From Silurus meridionalis (Eukaryota > Chordata > Actinopteri > Siluriformes > Siluridae), in the NCBI RefSeq assembly GCF_014805685.1, contig NC_060884.1, positions 19,962,856-20,026,855 of the forward strand: a DNA stretch of 64,000 nucleotides, in the 5' to 3' direction. The notes below the pieces were generated by a model. It was not told the origin of the DNA and ran no database searches. It worked only from the letters and a program-made list of their open reading frames with translations. A program made the position numbers and the translations under genes. Positions 13,210-26,040 of the stretch are shown here, one piece after another. Each line of letters begins with the position of its first letter. The first letter of the stretch is position 1.

Positions 13210-15210
13210 TATATCAACTGTTTTCTTGTGATGTTGGAGTTTATATATTGGTGTGTTTTTATGCAATACATTTTCAAAATTTGCTGCCAGAAAATGTATT
13301 ATTTATTTGTTTAGCAACTGGTATTATTGTCTAGCAACACAGGCTGAACAGACTGTACTTCATCCAGAGCTCTACTTGAAAAGATATGGGAATGATTTCT
13401 GTATAATGGTAGTTTCCTTTGCATTTAAATTAAACATACATCAATATTTGTTTTAACCACATTCATTGTTCTTTTAAAAATAGTAAAGTGAAAAGAATAT
13501 TAAAGTGCCATTAGTTGTTCAAAAGATATTGCTAATACTTAGTGTATTTCAGCGTTTAGATTAGTGTGGATCTATGCTTGCACTAGAGCTTTGATTAAAG
13601 AAAAGCTGAGTCATGTTGATATTTCCAGTGTAGTGTATCACTGTGTGGGCTGGCTGCACGGAAGTATTTAAGTGCTTTATGTGCAAAGATAGAGAGCAAG
13701 ACCAGTGCTCTACACCCAACAGGCTACAACATAAAATTCTTGTAGGCCTATATAATTTCTCATCCATAGCCAAGCCTTATAGGCTGCAGTACTATAAACT
13801 CCTACGTTCCCATTTTCATCATGGCACTAGCTAATTTCTATGTACGTATGTAGATTAGTAACCTGTTTTATGAAGATTTCTGTGTCCTTATAAACATGGT
13901 AATTATTAAATATATGCACATTACAATATATTGCAACCAAACCTTACACCAGTAGTAAATTTATGGGTCACATTTTATGACAATTGTGCAATTTTTCCTA
14001 TTTGAGAGAAAGAGACAGAGATAAGAGTGTGAGATAGACTAAGACAAACAGAGAGTCAGATAGAGAACATTTCTTCGCATAGAACCTGGCACAGGGCAAT
14101 AAACGAGATGCATTTCATAATTTAAAAACAACAGACAAGATGAAAGAGGTGACTGCAGTCTGTCACTTTCAGAAGCGACACTGTGAAGAATGGTGTTAAG
14201 GATGGCAAAGCATCTATGAAAAGGAAAACATTTGCTTTGAGCAGGAGGTGGGCTGACACAGAGAGGATCTGTGCCAGAAATGCTTATGTCTGTGCCAAAG
14301 CTGAGGCACGATTTAAATATAAACATGGCTAAGGCCCAATAAAAAGCACTGAGAGCAATGACCTCTTAGGGAGAAACACAGACACAGAAACAGAACAACA
14401 ACTCGAGAAATCCCAAAAGAGGAACTTGGCTTCCCAATCTACTTCTTTGCAATAGGAGAATGCAAAAAAATATGTATATACATGAAGTATCACTCTGTCT
14501 GTGTCACTAACACAAAACACACCAGCCTGTCCTTTTTTGTTTGCTCCGACATTATTAGCATGTTAAGTTAAAGCCTGTGGCTCAACAGCCAACAGGCAAT
14601 GGTTCAATTGTTTGTCATTAAACAGTCTGAGCCATTCACTAACGTCACTCTACATATAACTGGTTGATATAATGACACTCTGCATGATGGAGTAGAGTTT
14701 CATCTATTCATATGAGTAAAGAGGCACTACAGGTCATGCAATGCACAATAAACATGCAATACACATTCAGCATCTAATACTGTCTACTGCTAATGCACAT
14801 TTAGAGAAGATCTGCTTTTGGAAAACAGACGAAAAAGGATCGGTTTATAATGGTGGTCTGTCACAAATGGATGATATAAACAGTAGCCAGATCCCAGGCA
14901 AAAATAAATAAACACATCCTTCAGAATATAAGAAACAGATGCAAAAGAAGGACAGAGTGTGCATGCTGAAAGTTTGACTGTACTGGATAGTCAAAAGAGT
15001 GACATGTAGATGTTGCAGTGGAAGCATGGGATCCCGTCTGAGTTTCCTCATCTGTAAATCCAACAATATGTGTGTCTCTTCTTTCTGAAATGGGTGGGGA
15101 GTTGTGTAATCAGATCCATAATGTCAGACAATATCTGTGATTAACAGCAGATGAGTGACTCATAGCGGGAAACAGTGGGAAATAGAAGCCAGGATGTAGA
15201 AGTAGAAACT
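13210..15210. other. Intergenic DNA, no gene recognised
   Basis: No exon-like frames or clear mobile elements seen. Confidence 0.35.
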
Positions 15211-15213
15211 CCT

Positions 15214-15216
<3 letters not shown>

Positions 15217-15282
<66 letters not shown>

Positions 15283-15317
15283 TTGCAGTCAGTCCAGTCC
15301 AGTCCAGTCCAGTCAGT
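15217..15317 (+). repeat. (AC)n microsatellite followed by (CAGTC)n
   Basis: About 32 AC units to 15,280, then a short pentamer run of CAGTC at about 15,287-15,317. Confidence 0.95.
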
Positions 15318-15634
15318 GGGGTGATGACTAATCGTCATTTGGATGTTTTCTCCTCCTCTTCAAATAAATAAGATCACCGTAAATTTCCCCAGAAATGATG
15401 GTGACATCAGCGCTTGTTGTCATCAGGCAGTTTATTGAGACTTATGGATGGAATATTTTCCTGGTTTCCACTGTGTCTTTGCTTTATCGGTTTCTTAATC
15501 ACAATCATCACTTAATACTTATCTTTAGTCTGAGAACAGTGTATCTGTCAACAGCAAATTCTCCAAAGGACAAATCTTCAGCAAATCTCTCGCCAGGTTC
15601 AAATCAATCTTAGATCTCCCTCTTAAATATGCAT

Positions 15635-15638
<4 letters not shown>

Positions 15639-15700
<62 letters not shown>
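15639..15700 (+). repeat. (TC)n microsatellite
   Basis: About 31 pure TC units. Confidence 0.95.
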
Positions 15701-15705
<5 letters not shown>

Positions 15706-15888
15706 TCATGTGCTTTGTCAGCATGTCAAGTAATTATACAGTAATAATTGGAAAGCAAGTAAAGGAAGGGTCATGAAAAAAACAGGAGAAAAATACTAAC
15801 TAGAGTAAACTAAATAGAATTAAATATAAATTATAGATTATACAAAATATTCCAAACAGTGCCAGTAAATTATAAAGGCACTTTATAC

Positions 15889-15951
<63 letters not shown>
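15889..15951 (+). repeat. (AAT)n microsatellite
   Basis: About 21 pure AAT units. Confidence 0.95.
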
Positions 15952-15953
<2 letters not shown>

Positions 15954-16003
15954 GAGTTTATTACTATCTGATAGAACATTAAATAATTTTTAATTTTAAA
16001 CAA

Positions 16004-16009
16004 CTTTCT

Positions 16010-16090
<81 letters not shown>
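16004..16090 (+). repeat. (CT)n-(AC)n compound microsatellite
   Basis: CT to 16,030, then about 29 AC units. Confidence 0.95.
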
Positions 16091-16094
<4 letters not shown>

Positions 16095-16099
16095 GGCAT

Positions 16100-18340
16100 G
16101 TGTAGGCTAATACATAATTTCTGACCATGCCTCTCCTAAATGATGGACAGATCAATGTAATTTCAGCATCTTTATCACAGTTATATCACCTTGTCACCTT
16201 TTGCCATTATCACCTCTTTTAAGCACCATGTGAGAAAAACAGGGGGTTTCTTATTCCAGGAACTCATCTGAATTCCAGGGGGTTGAACAGTGATTTCTGG
16301 CAGGTGATCCCACATTGGGAGAATTCCCAGGCCATTGACGTAAGAGCTTAATTCAGCTGAGGTCTTCAGCAGTTCAGTTCAGATGTATCCAGTTGATGAC
16401 TCTTCACTAAATCATAATGCCAGAGAGTCATGTACTTCAGTACAATTGAATGTTTATGCAACTTGATTTGGGACATTATTTTTCTGAAATTCAGATCTGG
16501 TAATTGCACCAAAAGTCATTTGAATCCAGTGAGACATTTTTTGCAGCTGGCCAACCTCAAGGTCGCTATAGAGATCTATAGAGGTCCCTTGTGGGGATGG
16601 AGGAACCTGCCAGAATGACAAACATGTTTTCAGCATTTGGTATTAATTAAAGGTAGATAGAAACCAATTCTTAAGATTCCATGAGAAGGTTAAAAATTTT
16701 AATCAAGATTGGACACTTTGGACTGAATATCAAGTCCATATCATTAACTTTCCAACTTTTTAATACTCTAATCAACATGGGCAAGGGCAAATATTCATGC
16801 TTTATGCTTTATGCTTAGTGAATCCAAATTCAACATAGAGCATTAAAAGACAAATTATTTTTGTAAAAAAAAGTAATCATGGTGCTTTAAATTACAAAAA
16901 TTATCAGGACACCAACCGGAACCTTTGGTATGTTTCCACACGGACAGTTAATGAGGTGATACCGGAGAAACTGCACCTCTTACAAATTTTATATTTATAT
17001 TTTATATTTCTACACATATATTTATTATGTCTGTAAGGCAAATATTCACTGAGATTCAGAGAGTTTTATTTATGTGTCTGTGAAGCGAGATGACAGTGAT
17101 GGCAGAAAGTGCACCATCCCTGTTTTCTTTACTTTACAAAAGCACAACATTTTGTTGTTATTATGAGTGTGTACAGATAAAAGTGGACCCTTTACATACT
17201 ATAATGATGTATTGCACTTATCTGTTTGATCAAAAAAGACAGTAATTTATGTTAGTTTTGGCGTTATGAGGAAAAAATGCCACAAAACGAGCCTGTTTTG
17301 AGAATGTAAAAAGTAGAAAGTACAGATATTTGTGTAAAAATGTAATGAGTAAAAGTAAAAAGTTGAGTAAACTGTACTTGAGTACAGAACTTACTTCCCA
17401 CCTATGGACTGGTGGGACTTCTACAACTTTATGAAATGAAAAAAATTGCTCCCATTTTAACCTGTCAAAGTTTCAGCGGTTCTGCATAACACTAACCCTA
17501 ACCCTGGATATGGAAGAAGATGTCTAATTCTGAAGTGCAAAGCTTTATTCTTTAAAATGGTTAACAGAAATTAATTTATTATAAATATTCAGCTTTATAT
17601 ACAGTATATACATACAGTACAAGGATTACTTTCTGTCTGGAATTTACCTTGAAGTTTTCACTGGTGCCTTATGCTTTCAAATAGAGTTTTAGTGAAAATA
17701 TGAATGTGTGGCTTACTTTTATCACATTTACTACTTGGTAAGTCTAAATTCTTAAATAGCTTAATTAGAGACAATGAGGACAGATTTCATGAAATGTATT
17801 ATTGTTGCTAAGTGTAATTACAATATGAAATCATATATTTATAAAAATCAAGTCCCTAATTTTTATTTGAATGAAACTTTTTTTATACTAAAAATAAATA
17901 AATACTTTTTATAACGATTCCAGCATTTTAGTAGTTGTTTTGGCAGTTTGGGCTTTTAGTATGAACTAAAAATATTTCAGATAAACTGACTTTGTTGTGG
18001 TTCTGAAGATAATGCATACTAAATACATGTAAATGAATAAAAAAAATACAAATGCAAAATTCCTGAATAGTTGATTGTCCATATGTATTCAGTGTGGCAC
18101 TGGTTAAAAAAAAAGACAGACTCTATGTGAATGCATTAGCATTAAAACCTGCTAGGTGAAGGCAGAGTCATGAAATTGTTCAGGTTAACTCTGAATTATA
18201 CATGTTAAAGCGCCCAGTGACAAGGTCACTTTTGGAAACCAAAGTCAAGCAGGCATGGCCGTAACCCAAAGCCTCCCACTAACACTGCCAAGGAAAAAAT
18301 AGCTCTCTTATTACACTACAGACAGACCGACATTCAAACA
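16100..18340. other. Intergenic DNA, no gene recognised
   Basis: A remnant of a hAT-like element is suggested near 17,290-17,405 (AAAGTACAGATATTTGTG and CTTACTTCCCACCTATGG, as in copies at 23.1 and 37.6 kb). Otherwise nothing seen. Confidence 0.35.
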
Positions 18341-18357
18341 GACAGACAGACAGACAG

Positions 18358-18409
<52 letters not shown>
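18341..18409 (+). repeat. (GACA)n then (CA)n microsatellite
   Basis: Four to five GACA units, then about 25 CA units. Confidence 0.9.
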
Positions 18410-18410
<1 letters not shown>

Positions 18411-18419
18411 GTGTCATAC

Positions 18420-20090
18420 ACAAAGATGCTGTAGCCTACACTTTCTCACTGTTTTATACATAATAATGCACATTTAAAATCAGTTGTTATGAATCTATGT
18501 TACACAAATTTCCTTCTTTTGCCAATTTCAAGTTTCAAATTAAATTTTAGCATTCATTCAAAGAAAATGTAAAATAAAATAAAATAAAAAAGATACCCCA
18601 GTGAATAAACCCTGTGGCACACATAGAGCAGTGCTGAAACAAGAATCTGGTGTTCAGAAAACTCATGCAAGATATATAAAAAGCAACATGAGATTCTTGA
18701 TGATGTACACTTCTTAATGAGTAATCACACTGCTACAGTATCATGGCCTTTTAAATCAGTGATTAGCTGCTTAATTCATCATCCATCATATATAAGTAAG
18801 AAACACGATAGATGGAGAGAAAGAGAAAGAAAAATGAAAGAAATCAAGAAAGAAAAAAGAATGCAAAAAGAAAGAAAGAAACCCAGCACAGTATAAATGT
18901 TTCTTTTATAAAAAAAAAAGAAAAACAATAAGGAAATAAAGAATCAACAGTAACATGGCCAATCTTGTGAAAAGGGAAATATGTTTGGTACTTTTATGGT
19001 AAAGAAACCATCTGCTTAATGAATTTGAAAAGTTAAGCATGGGGACTGTTAACAGTTAGACATATGGTAGAGAAATATGCTATTATAAGCTCTTTCTAAA
19101 AACATTGAAAAAGACCAGATATCATTTAAAATATTGCCATCTGTGAGAGTGAAAATGATCTGGTACATTATGTGTAAGACTGTTGTGACCTACTGTAGCT
19201 CAGAAACATCTTATTCAGCTTAGGTCATATTTGCAACCTGGGAACCATACAGCTGTATAAAATGTAAATGCTAATATAAATGCTAAGTAACAGTCATAAA
19301 AACTTTATTTATTTGAAACCTGGATTAGGAACACATGGTTAGTGGACAAATAATTTGGAGAGCTATTAACTAAATAGTCTGTTTCAGGAAAAATGAATTT
19401 CCGTGTGCTTCAGATGTGCCATGACGCATAATATTGAAAACAGCCCAGTAAACTCTGTTGAAGACAACTGGTCAAAGCTATTGTGTGGGTAGAATATTTC
19501 TTAACATCTCTCTTCAAACACAACTGGCCTTTTACTCCATACATAAAGAAAAATATTTCATATTTTGCTCTTAAGCTCTTAACATAACTTCTGTAAATTC
19601 AAGCTCATAAATACTTGAATTCATCTGGTTCAAAATGTTTAATATTAAAGCTCTGGGTCCAGTACACAGCAACCAGGATAAAGCAGTTTCTTAAGATAAA
19701 TGAATGAATGAATGAATGAATGAATGAATGAATGAATGAATGAATGAAACTAATGTGCTTACAATGCAGACAATTACAAAGCTTGAGAAAGCAGATAAAG
19801 TAGTTATGGTAATAAAGTAGAATAATAATGTTATGAACATAAATTGATGAAAAAAACGTAAATAATACAAAAGAAAACTGACAGACCTGTGTCACATATA
19901 AGAACAGTTAGATTATGCCTACTGTAATGCAAATATTGGCAACTTCATAGGTAGATAAAAGGGTTAAGAAAACAGATTGGTTAGATAATTTGTAAGTGAG
20001 TTGTGGTGCATTTAACAGTGTGACACAGTGACACCACTGAGAAGGCTGATTAAGGTGCTAATATGAAGGAATAATAGAAAACTGGTACAG
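18420..20090. other. Intergenic DNA, no gene recognised
   Basis: Apart from the (TGAA)n tract at 19,699 nothing is visible. Confidence 0.35.
19643..19747 (+). repeat. 3' end of the dispersed ~350-bp repeat with (TGAA)n tail
   Basis: CTCTGGGTCCAG, then ACCAGGATAAAGCAGTTTCT runs straight into about 12 TGAA units. This copy best shows the family's tail. Confidence 0.65.
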
Positions 20091-20109
20091 AATGTAGAGA
20101 TGGCATTTC

Positions 20110-20365
20110 ACAGATCTATTGTCATGGGCTTGGGTGACTGTTTGAAGTTTCTGTACATGTTCTTCCTGTGTCTGTATGGGTTTCCACTAAGTTCTCTGAT
20201 TTCCTCCCACCTTCTTAAAACATTGGCCTAGATAAATGTCCCTTATGTGTGAATGTATAAGTGGACTGGAGTTCCTGTGTGTGTTTCTGCCACATACCCA
20301 GCTTAAACAGCATAGGTCCCGGATCTATCAAAACCTTGGAAGAAATAAAGCATTTACTAAAAGAG
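20110..20365 (+). repeat. Copy of the dispersed ~350-bp repeat
   Basis: Contains ATGTTCTTCCTGTGTCTG, GGGTTTCC, TCTGATTTCCTCCCACC, CCTTATGTGTGAATG, and ends GGAAGAAATAAAGCATTTAC. Confidence 0.6.
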
Positions 20366-20369
20366 AGTG

Positions 20370-21240
20370 AGTGACCAAAGAAGTTCCTTCTATGTGCTAT
20401 ATCATGATTACTTTCTAGCAGTGTATATACATTTTTTTTAATCTTTCTGTTTAGGGTGTTCCAAAGACAGATATATTGAAGAAAGGTGTGAACTTGTTAT
20501 TGGCATGATTTATTGGTACTGATTGAGATAATATCATATTTGCTTTTAATGTGCTGGTTCACACTATTGAAAAGAAAGGGTTTGGCTGTAGAAGAAATGC
20601 TATTACATTATTTAAAATGCATGCAAAGGTGACACACTGGTGATGACTGACTTTGTCAACAGTGATAACACTGCCATGCCAAAGCCATGAGCATGGAAAT
20701 TTCTGTACCAGGCACCTAGAATTGTACACAAAGATTAGATTATGCTGAAGAGTTAAACAAACACAATCATATCGAACATGTATGGTGCAAAATAAGTAAA
20801 TATGCGTCATAATATAGAGGTAATACTTGTTTTTTAAACTGATGAAAGAAGTCTTTTCCATAATGAATGGCATAGAGATCACTGCCAGTTGGTTTCAAGT
20901 ATTTAAATTTTATTAATCAAATTCTATGGCCGTCACCAAATACACACTTATGGAAGATTTTGGACAGATATGTTAGACAGAACTTTACAGCTCCAGCATC
21001 ATAACATTGAACAAGGAAAATTCTTTTGGAAGAATATATCTATTCCTCCAGTACTATATCAGAGTTGTAGGGAATATATGCCAAAACAACAGAGAATGTG
21101 TTATGAAGACTTGTGGTATCTCAGTGCCTTACTAAAACTATTTTTTTTCTCCCACTGTGATGCTGTGGGTTGTTTTTAAATATTAATATAATCTTACACA
21201 ATATAATCAATTATCTATAATGAATGAGGTTAACACTAAG
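20370..21240. other. Intergenic DNA, no gene recognised
   Basis: A weak Tc1-like relic is possible at 20,880-21,170, where the plus strand reads CGTCACCAAATACACACTTA and TTTGGACAGATATG, but it was not resolved. Confidence 0.3.
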
Positions 21241-21642
21241 TTATTTAACTTACTTCCTATGCTTGCATGGGTTTTACAGTTTCTTCTAACTGTCCAAAAC
21301 CTTGCACGTATTTATATTGGCTATCCAAAGTTGCTTCTATGAGGGAATATGTGTGTGTGTGGTGCTCTGTGTACCCATCTAGGGTAAATGAATCTACTGA
21401 AGATATTTTTTACAGGTTTGGCTTCCTTGTCTACCTTCAGTCCCAAACATGTGTGTCAAATCAACAACACGCTGTTACCTGACCCACAATTTGGATGCAC
21501 ATTTCACACTGTCATAATGGCTACAGCCACCAGTGGTACATCATTCCCTCTGCTCACCTTTTAAATCGCTGCTCCCATCTTCTCTGCCATCTTGCCTTTG
21601 CTTTTTCTTTTGTGCAGTGCTTTCTTGAAGTATGCTTTCTTG

Positions 21643-21706
<64 letters not shown>
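21643..21706 (+). repeat. (GT)n microsatellite
   Basis: About 31 pure GT units. Confidence 0.95.
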
Positions 21707-21707
<1 letters not shown>

Positions 21708-21866
21708 GGTTGCTGTTATGTAAGCCCCTATCTGCAGGCCAAATGTGGCCAGTACACCAGTGTGAGCTCAATGATACAAACTAATTAGAGCAAATTGACC
21801 AAACAGTCCATTTTATTCAAGCCATGCCTCAGCTTACTTATTTCAGACAGCAAATTGCATTAAACA

Positions 21867-21868
<2 letters not shown>

Positions 21869-21927
<59 letters not shown>

Positions 21928-21948
21928 TGTGTGTGCGTGTGTGTGTGT
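21869..21948 (+). repeat. (GT)n microsatellite
   Basis: GT repeat with two late interruptions. Confidence 0.95.
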
Positions 21949-22499
21949 TTTTATACAATTCCATGAAGTTCCTGGAAGGCCTGACTTAAAGTTTCATGGG
22001 GAGACGGATGTAGAGATGGAAGAGACTGACCAAAGTTCTGTTTCAGTGCTCTTTGTATATCTGGACAGCACCTCTAAACATTTACCCCTGACCTGTACAT
22101 TTCCTACTGGTCTTTTCTCAAAAGCATCAGGCTTATTCACCCAAGGTGATTACATCAATAGAAAGGGGACCACTTGGGAAACCAGACAGAAAAAGAAAGA
22201 GAAAGAAATAAGGAAAAAGAGAGAGACTATTCACTTCTGTGAATGGGTATGACGCAAATTCTTGGCTGTTTTTTGTGGCCCAGACTGACCTCTGACCAAC
22301 AATGTCTCTGCATCTACATGTTTTTTTTACAGCCAGTTGGACACACAGTTCTGCCAGATTCAAAAACCCTTTATATGACCCATAAAATGGCCACTGAAGA
22401 TCTTTTACTTTAACCCATGTAAACCATATATTTACATATGGTCCATATATATTGCTACTATGTTGCTGTTTTTCCTTGTCTCATGTTGTCTTTTTTTTG

Positions 22500-22662
22500 C
22501 ACTGAATGTTGCACATGTGTACTTTGTGTTGTTAGTTTAAAGTTATGTGTACCTTTTGCTCCTTTCGTTAATTGATGTTGTTGGTCCTGGGGAAACGTTG
22601 TTTCGTTTCACTGTGTACTGCACTGTATATGGTTGCATTGACAATAAAGCCTACCTGACATG
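22500..22662 (+). repeat. LINE 3'-end fragment
   Basis: TTGGTCCTGGGGAAACGTTG, TTTCGTTTCACTGTGTACTG and TTGCATTGACAATAAAGC form the 3' tail of a common teleost LINE (probably L2/CR1-type). The related opposite-strand signature is at 55,553-55,605. Confidence 0.6.
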
Positions 22663-22904
22663 ACTTTCATGGAGCTGGCTTTGTGTCTCGTAGATTAAAT
22701 GAAGGAAAATCTTAATGTTACCATGTCCATAAACATCTTGTACTATTGTGTGCTTCCAAGTCTGTGATAACAGTTTGGGAAAGAACCACATATGAATAGA
22801 AAAGTAATCAAATTGTCTGTATACTGTATATTTAACAGCAGCAGTGTTGTACAAAATACAAAACCAATTTTAAATTTTGTTACATAATAAATGTATTAAG
22901 GATG

Positions 22905-23196
22905 AACAACCACCATATAGAGCACAAGCAGAGAAAAGATGATGATCCGGTGATCAGGAATGTCTCTGTTCTCAGTCATGTTTACATCACTGACTCCCTC
23001 TGTCTCATCCACATTAGCCCAAAACCTCTTGTTGCCTGCTCATTGTTATCTTTGTAAACTAGCCTACATCTCTAAAGTCTGGTTTGAATATGGAAGAAAT
23101 AGAAAGTACAGATATTTGTGTAAAACTATGATAAAAAAAATAAATAGTGAAGTAAAGCACTGATACTAGTAACTTCATTACTTCCCACTTCTGCAT
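22905..23196 (-). mobile_element. Truncated hAT-like nonautonomous element (family B)
   Basis: Reverse-oriented copy of the element at 37,583-38,274: shared blocks include GTTCTCAGTCATGTTTACAT, CACTGACTCCCTCTGTCT, ATCCACATTAGCC and AACTTCATTACTTCCCACTT at the end. Confidence 0.65.
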
Positions 23197-23793
23197 ATAC
23201 ATATCTAAATGTAATATATCATTAAGAGAAAAGTTAAATAAATGAATTGAAAGTGTCATTGAAGCAAAAAATCGGGAAACCAGTGATCCCAATGTAGTAT
23301 TAATGCGCAGATAGTAGCATAACCCAGTGGCATTGCAGTCCTGTGTCATTTTTCAGAACTCTTTAAATGTGTAGTGTGAGCAGGACCTGCTGTTGCTGGA
23401 CCTGTTATACAATTGCACATACATCATATTATTATATCCATATATACTGTTAAATAAGCAACTTGTTTGCTCCTAAACATTGCTTGCTCGTATCAACTGA
23501 ATGTACTTTTTAACGTTTCGACGTAATTGCATTTTACTAAATGGTTTTGTGGCTTCTCAAATTACATAATAAGACACCACAATTCCTGGTACTTAGAATA
23601 CATGAGAATTGTGACAGGACATTTAATTCCTGTTAAAAGGCAGCATCTTCTTGTAATTTAGCAACAGTCAGAAAGTCTCCTGGGACTTTTGTTTTGTTTA
23701 GCTTCTGTTGTCATAGTCCAACCCGGGGTTATGGGACCTGTTTTTTTACGACTGTGGTCTGTTTGGACAGATGTCTGAAATGTTTGATGCGCA

Positions 23794-23796
<3 letters not shown>

Positions 23797-23849
<53 letters not shown>

Positions 23850-23854
23850 TAAAT

Positions 23855-23902
<48 letters not shown>
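23797..23902 (+). repeat. (AC)n-(GA)n compound microsatellite
   Basis: AC to 23,846, a short AAATAAA spacer, then about 22 GA units. Confidence 0.95.
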
Positions 23903-23904
<2 letters not shown>

Positions 23905-24236
23905 CAATATGCTCGTGTCCACATTCAATTTCACAGCCTATTACGCCCCTCAGTGGTACACTTTACTATTTCATTGATCCCGAGACTTTTTCTACACATA
24001 CATGGTATAGTTAAAAGTCACCAAGCAGGACAGAGAAGTAAAAACAATGGTGTTAAAAACATAAACAAAAAATGATTACTACTATAATAACTGGTTTCTA
24101 CTTATCACCAACATTCAGTTCAGCATCAGTTCAACTAGAAGCAGAACATTTTGAGAAGAATAATAAAAATAAACCTTAAACCAAAACTGCCTACTCTTAA
24201 CTCCTGTTATTTCATTTGGTTCTAAACGAAATTCAA

Positions 24237-24538
24237 GGGCTCATGATAATTTTAATTAATATCAATCAGTGTTAAATTGATATCATTCTATTAATAGATT
24301 GGTGTGCTAAGAGTAACATTGGAGTCTTTTCACATCAACTGAGTTGATTTAGCAACAGTCTTGTGATAAAAATAATAATAGGACCATTACAGCCGTAATA
24401 AATCAAAGCATTTTGAATTTGTAGGCAAATACTTTTGTACTTTTACTTGAGTAAAGTTTAAAGGGGAGCTTTAACTTTTACTGGAGTTATATTTCAGCTT
24501 TTACTCAAATACATGGTTTGTGTACTTCATCCACCACT
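24237..24538 (-). mobile_element. Truncated hAT-like nonautonomous element (family A)
   Basis: Inverted copy of the element at 27,959-29,212. Its terminus reads CATCCACCACTG at 24,527-24,538, and ATATCAATTTAACACTG, as read from the minus strand, matches the copy at 28,070-28,110. Confidence 0.65.
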
Positions 24539-24884
24539 GCACATGACTAAACCATCTCAATCTAGCCACTCTTACCTTGTCTCCAAAATGTCCTACCTGC
24601 ACAGTCCCACTTATAAACTCATAAATAAATGCCTAGAGTCATACATATTCAACTGTATGTATATAAGTGCTTTTGTCTATTCATTTTGACAAGTTTGACC
24701 TGTCAATATTCAATATTCAATTCTGGCTATAACGTTGTAAGGTCAGATTAATAGATAACTGATACATAATGCATGTCTTTCCATCGCTTATTCAAGGTTA
24801 TTAAAGTTAACAATACTAAAGCTAGCAATGAAAACCATCTTATTAAGTGCAATAAAAATAAGAATACGAGTTTATGACTGAATT

Positions 24885-24945
24885 TAGGAATTAGTGCTGC
24901 ACTGGCTTCCAGTTCGTTTTAGATTTGATTTTAACTAAGTCGTAT
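24885..24945 (+). repeat. L2-type LINE reverse transcriptase remnant
   Basis: The plus strand reads VLHWLPVRFRFDFN at about 24,893-24,935, a segment typical of teleost L2-like reverse transcriptases. It is cut by the RTE insertion that follows. Confidence 0.5.
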
Positions 24946-26040
24946 CTTCTTCTTCTTTTTTTGGCTTCTCCCATTAGGGGTCGCCACAGCGGATCATCCG
25001 TCTCCATACACCCCTGTCCTCTACTACCTGCATGGCCTTCCTCTTTTCCTCTATCCGGTTGCCTCCATCCTCAGCATTCTCACACTGCACTCTTTTCTTC
25101 TCTAACAAACTCCCCATTACTTTGCACTGTTGATCCCAGGTACCTGAACTTTTCCACCTTCTCCACCTCTTCTCCCTGCAACCACACTCCACTGATCTCT
25201 CTCTCATTCACACACATGTACTCTGTCTTACTCCTACAGACTTCCATTCCCTTACTATCCAGCATGTACCTCCACCTCTCCAGGCTCTTCTTAACCTCAC
25301 CAACCTCACCTCACTTCTCATACTCACCACAAAACCTTGATGCAGTCCAACCTTCACCTTGAACCAGTCTGTCGTTCCTTCTGCACACTTCACTGCTGTC
25401 ACACTGTCATCATACATGTCCTGCACCACCATCACATACTTCTCTGACACACCTGAATTCCTAATACAATACCACAACTCCTCTCTCGGCACCCTGTCGT
25501 ACACTTTCTCTAAATCCACAAACACACAATGCAACTCCTTCTGACCTTCTCTATACTTCTCCATCAACATTCTCAAAGCAAATAATGCGTCTGTGGTGCT
25601 CTTCCTCAGCATGAAACCATACTGTTGCTCACAGATGGTCACCTCTTCTCTCAGCCTGGCTTCCACTACTCTTTCCCATAACTTCATGGTGTGACTGATC
25701 AACTTTATTCCCCTGTAGTTACTGCAGGTCTGCACAGCTCCCTTATTCTTAAAAACCGATACCAGCACACTCCTTCTCCATTCCTCAGGCATCCTCTCAC
25801 CTTCCAGAATCCTGTAAAACAATCTTGTTAAAAACTCTCTCACTGCCATCTCTCCTAAACATCTCCATGCTTCTACCAGTATGTCATCTGGACCAACCGA
25901 CTTTCCACTCTTCATCCTCTCAATCTCTGCTCTCACTTCCTCCTTACTAATTATATCCACTTCCTGCTTCACCATCTCCACACCATCCAAACTTCTCTTT
26001 TTCTCATTTTTCTCATTCATCAATTTTAACTTAGTCGTAT
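24928..26040 (-). mobile_element. 5'-truncated RTE-type LINE with target-site duplications
   Basis: Flanked by 18-bp direct repeats ATTTTAACTAAGTCGTAT (24,928-24,945) and ATTTTAACTTAGTCGTAT (26,023-26,040), one mismatch. On the minus strand the element ends with TGTGGCGACCCCTAATGGG and a poly(AAG) tail, a familiar teleost LINE 3' end. The 5' part is missing, as is usual for LINE insertions. Confidence 0.85.
24954..26022 (-). pseudogene. LINE reverse transcriptase, internally deleted and frameshifted
   Basis: Open on the minus strand from 26,023 to 25,208, reading MKSGKSVGPDDILVEAWRC, FKNKGAVQTCSNYRGIKLIS, CVFVDLEKVYDRVPREELWY and VKVGLHQGF, the RT fingers and palm up to motif B. It then jumps directly to sequence from beyond the active site; RSKTEYMCVNEREISG and EKFRYLGSTVQSNGE follow in a shifted frame. 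The stretch that should hold the catalytic F/YADD motif is absent, so the protein could not reverse transcribe. The clade (RTE-like) is from recall of the motif set. Confidence 0.8.

Noticed and set aside
15141..16099. Leucine- and Cys-Val-rich frames
   Set aside because: Produced by CA, CT and AAT microsatellites.
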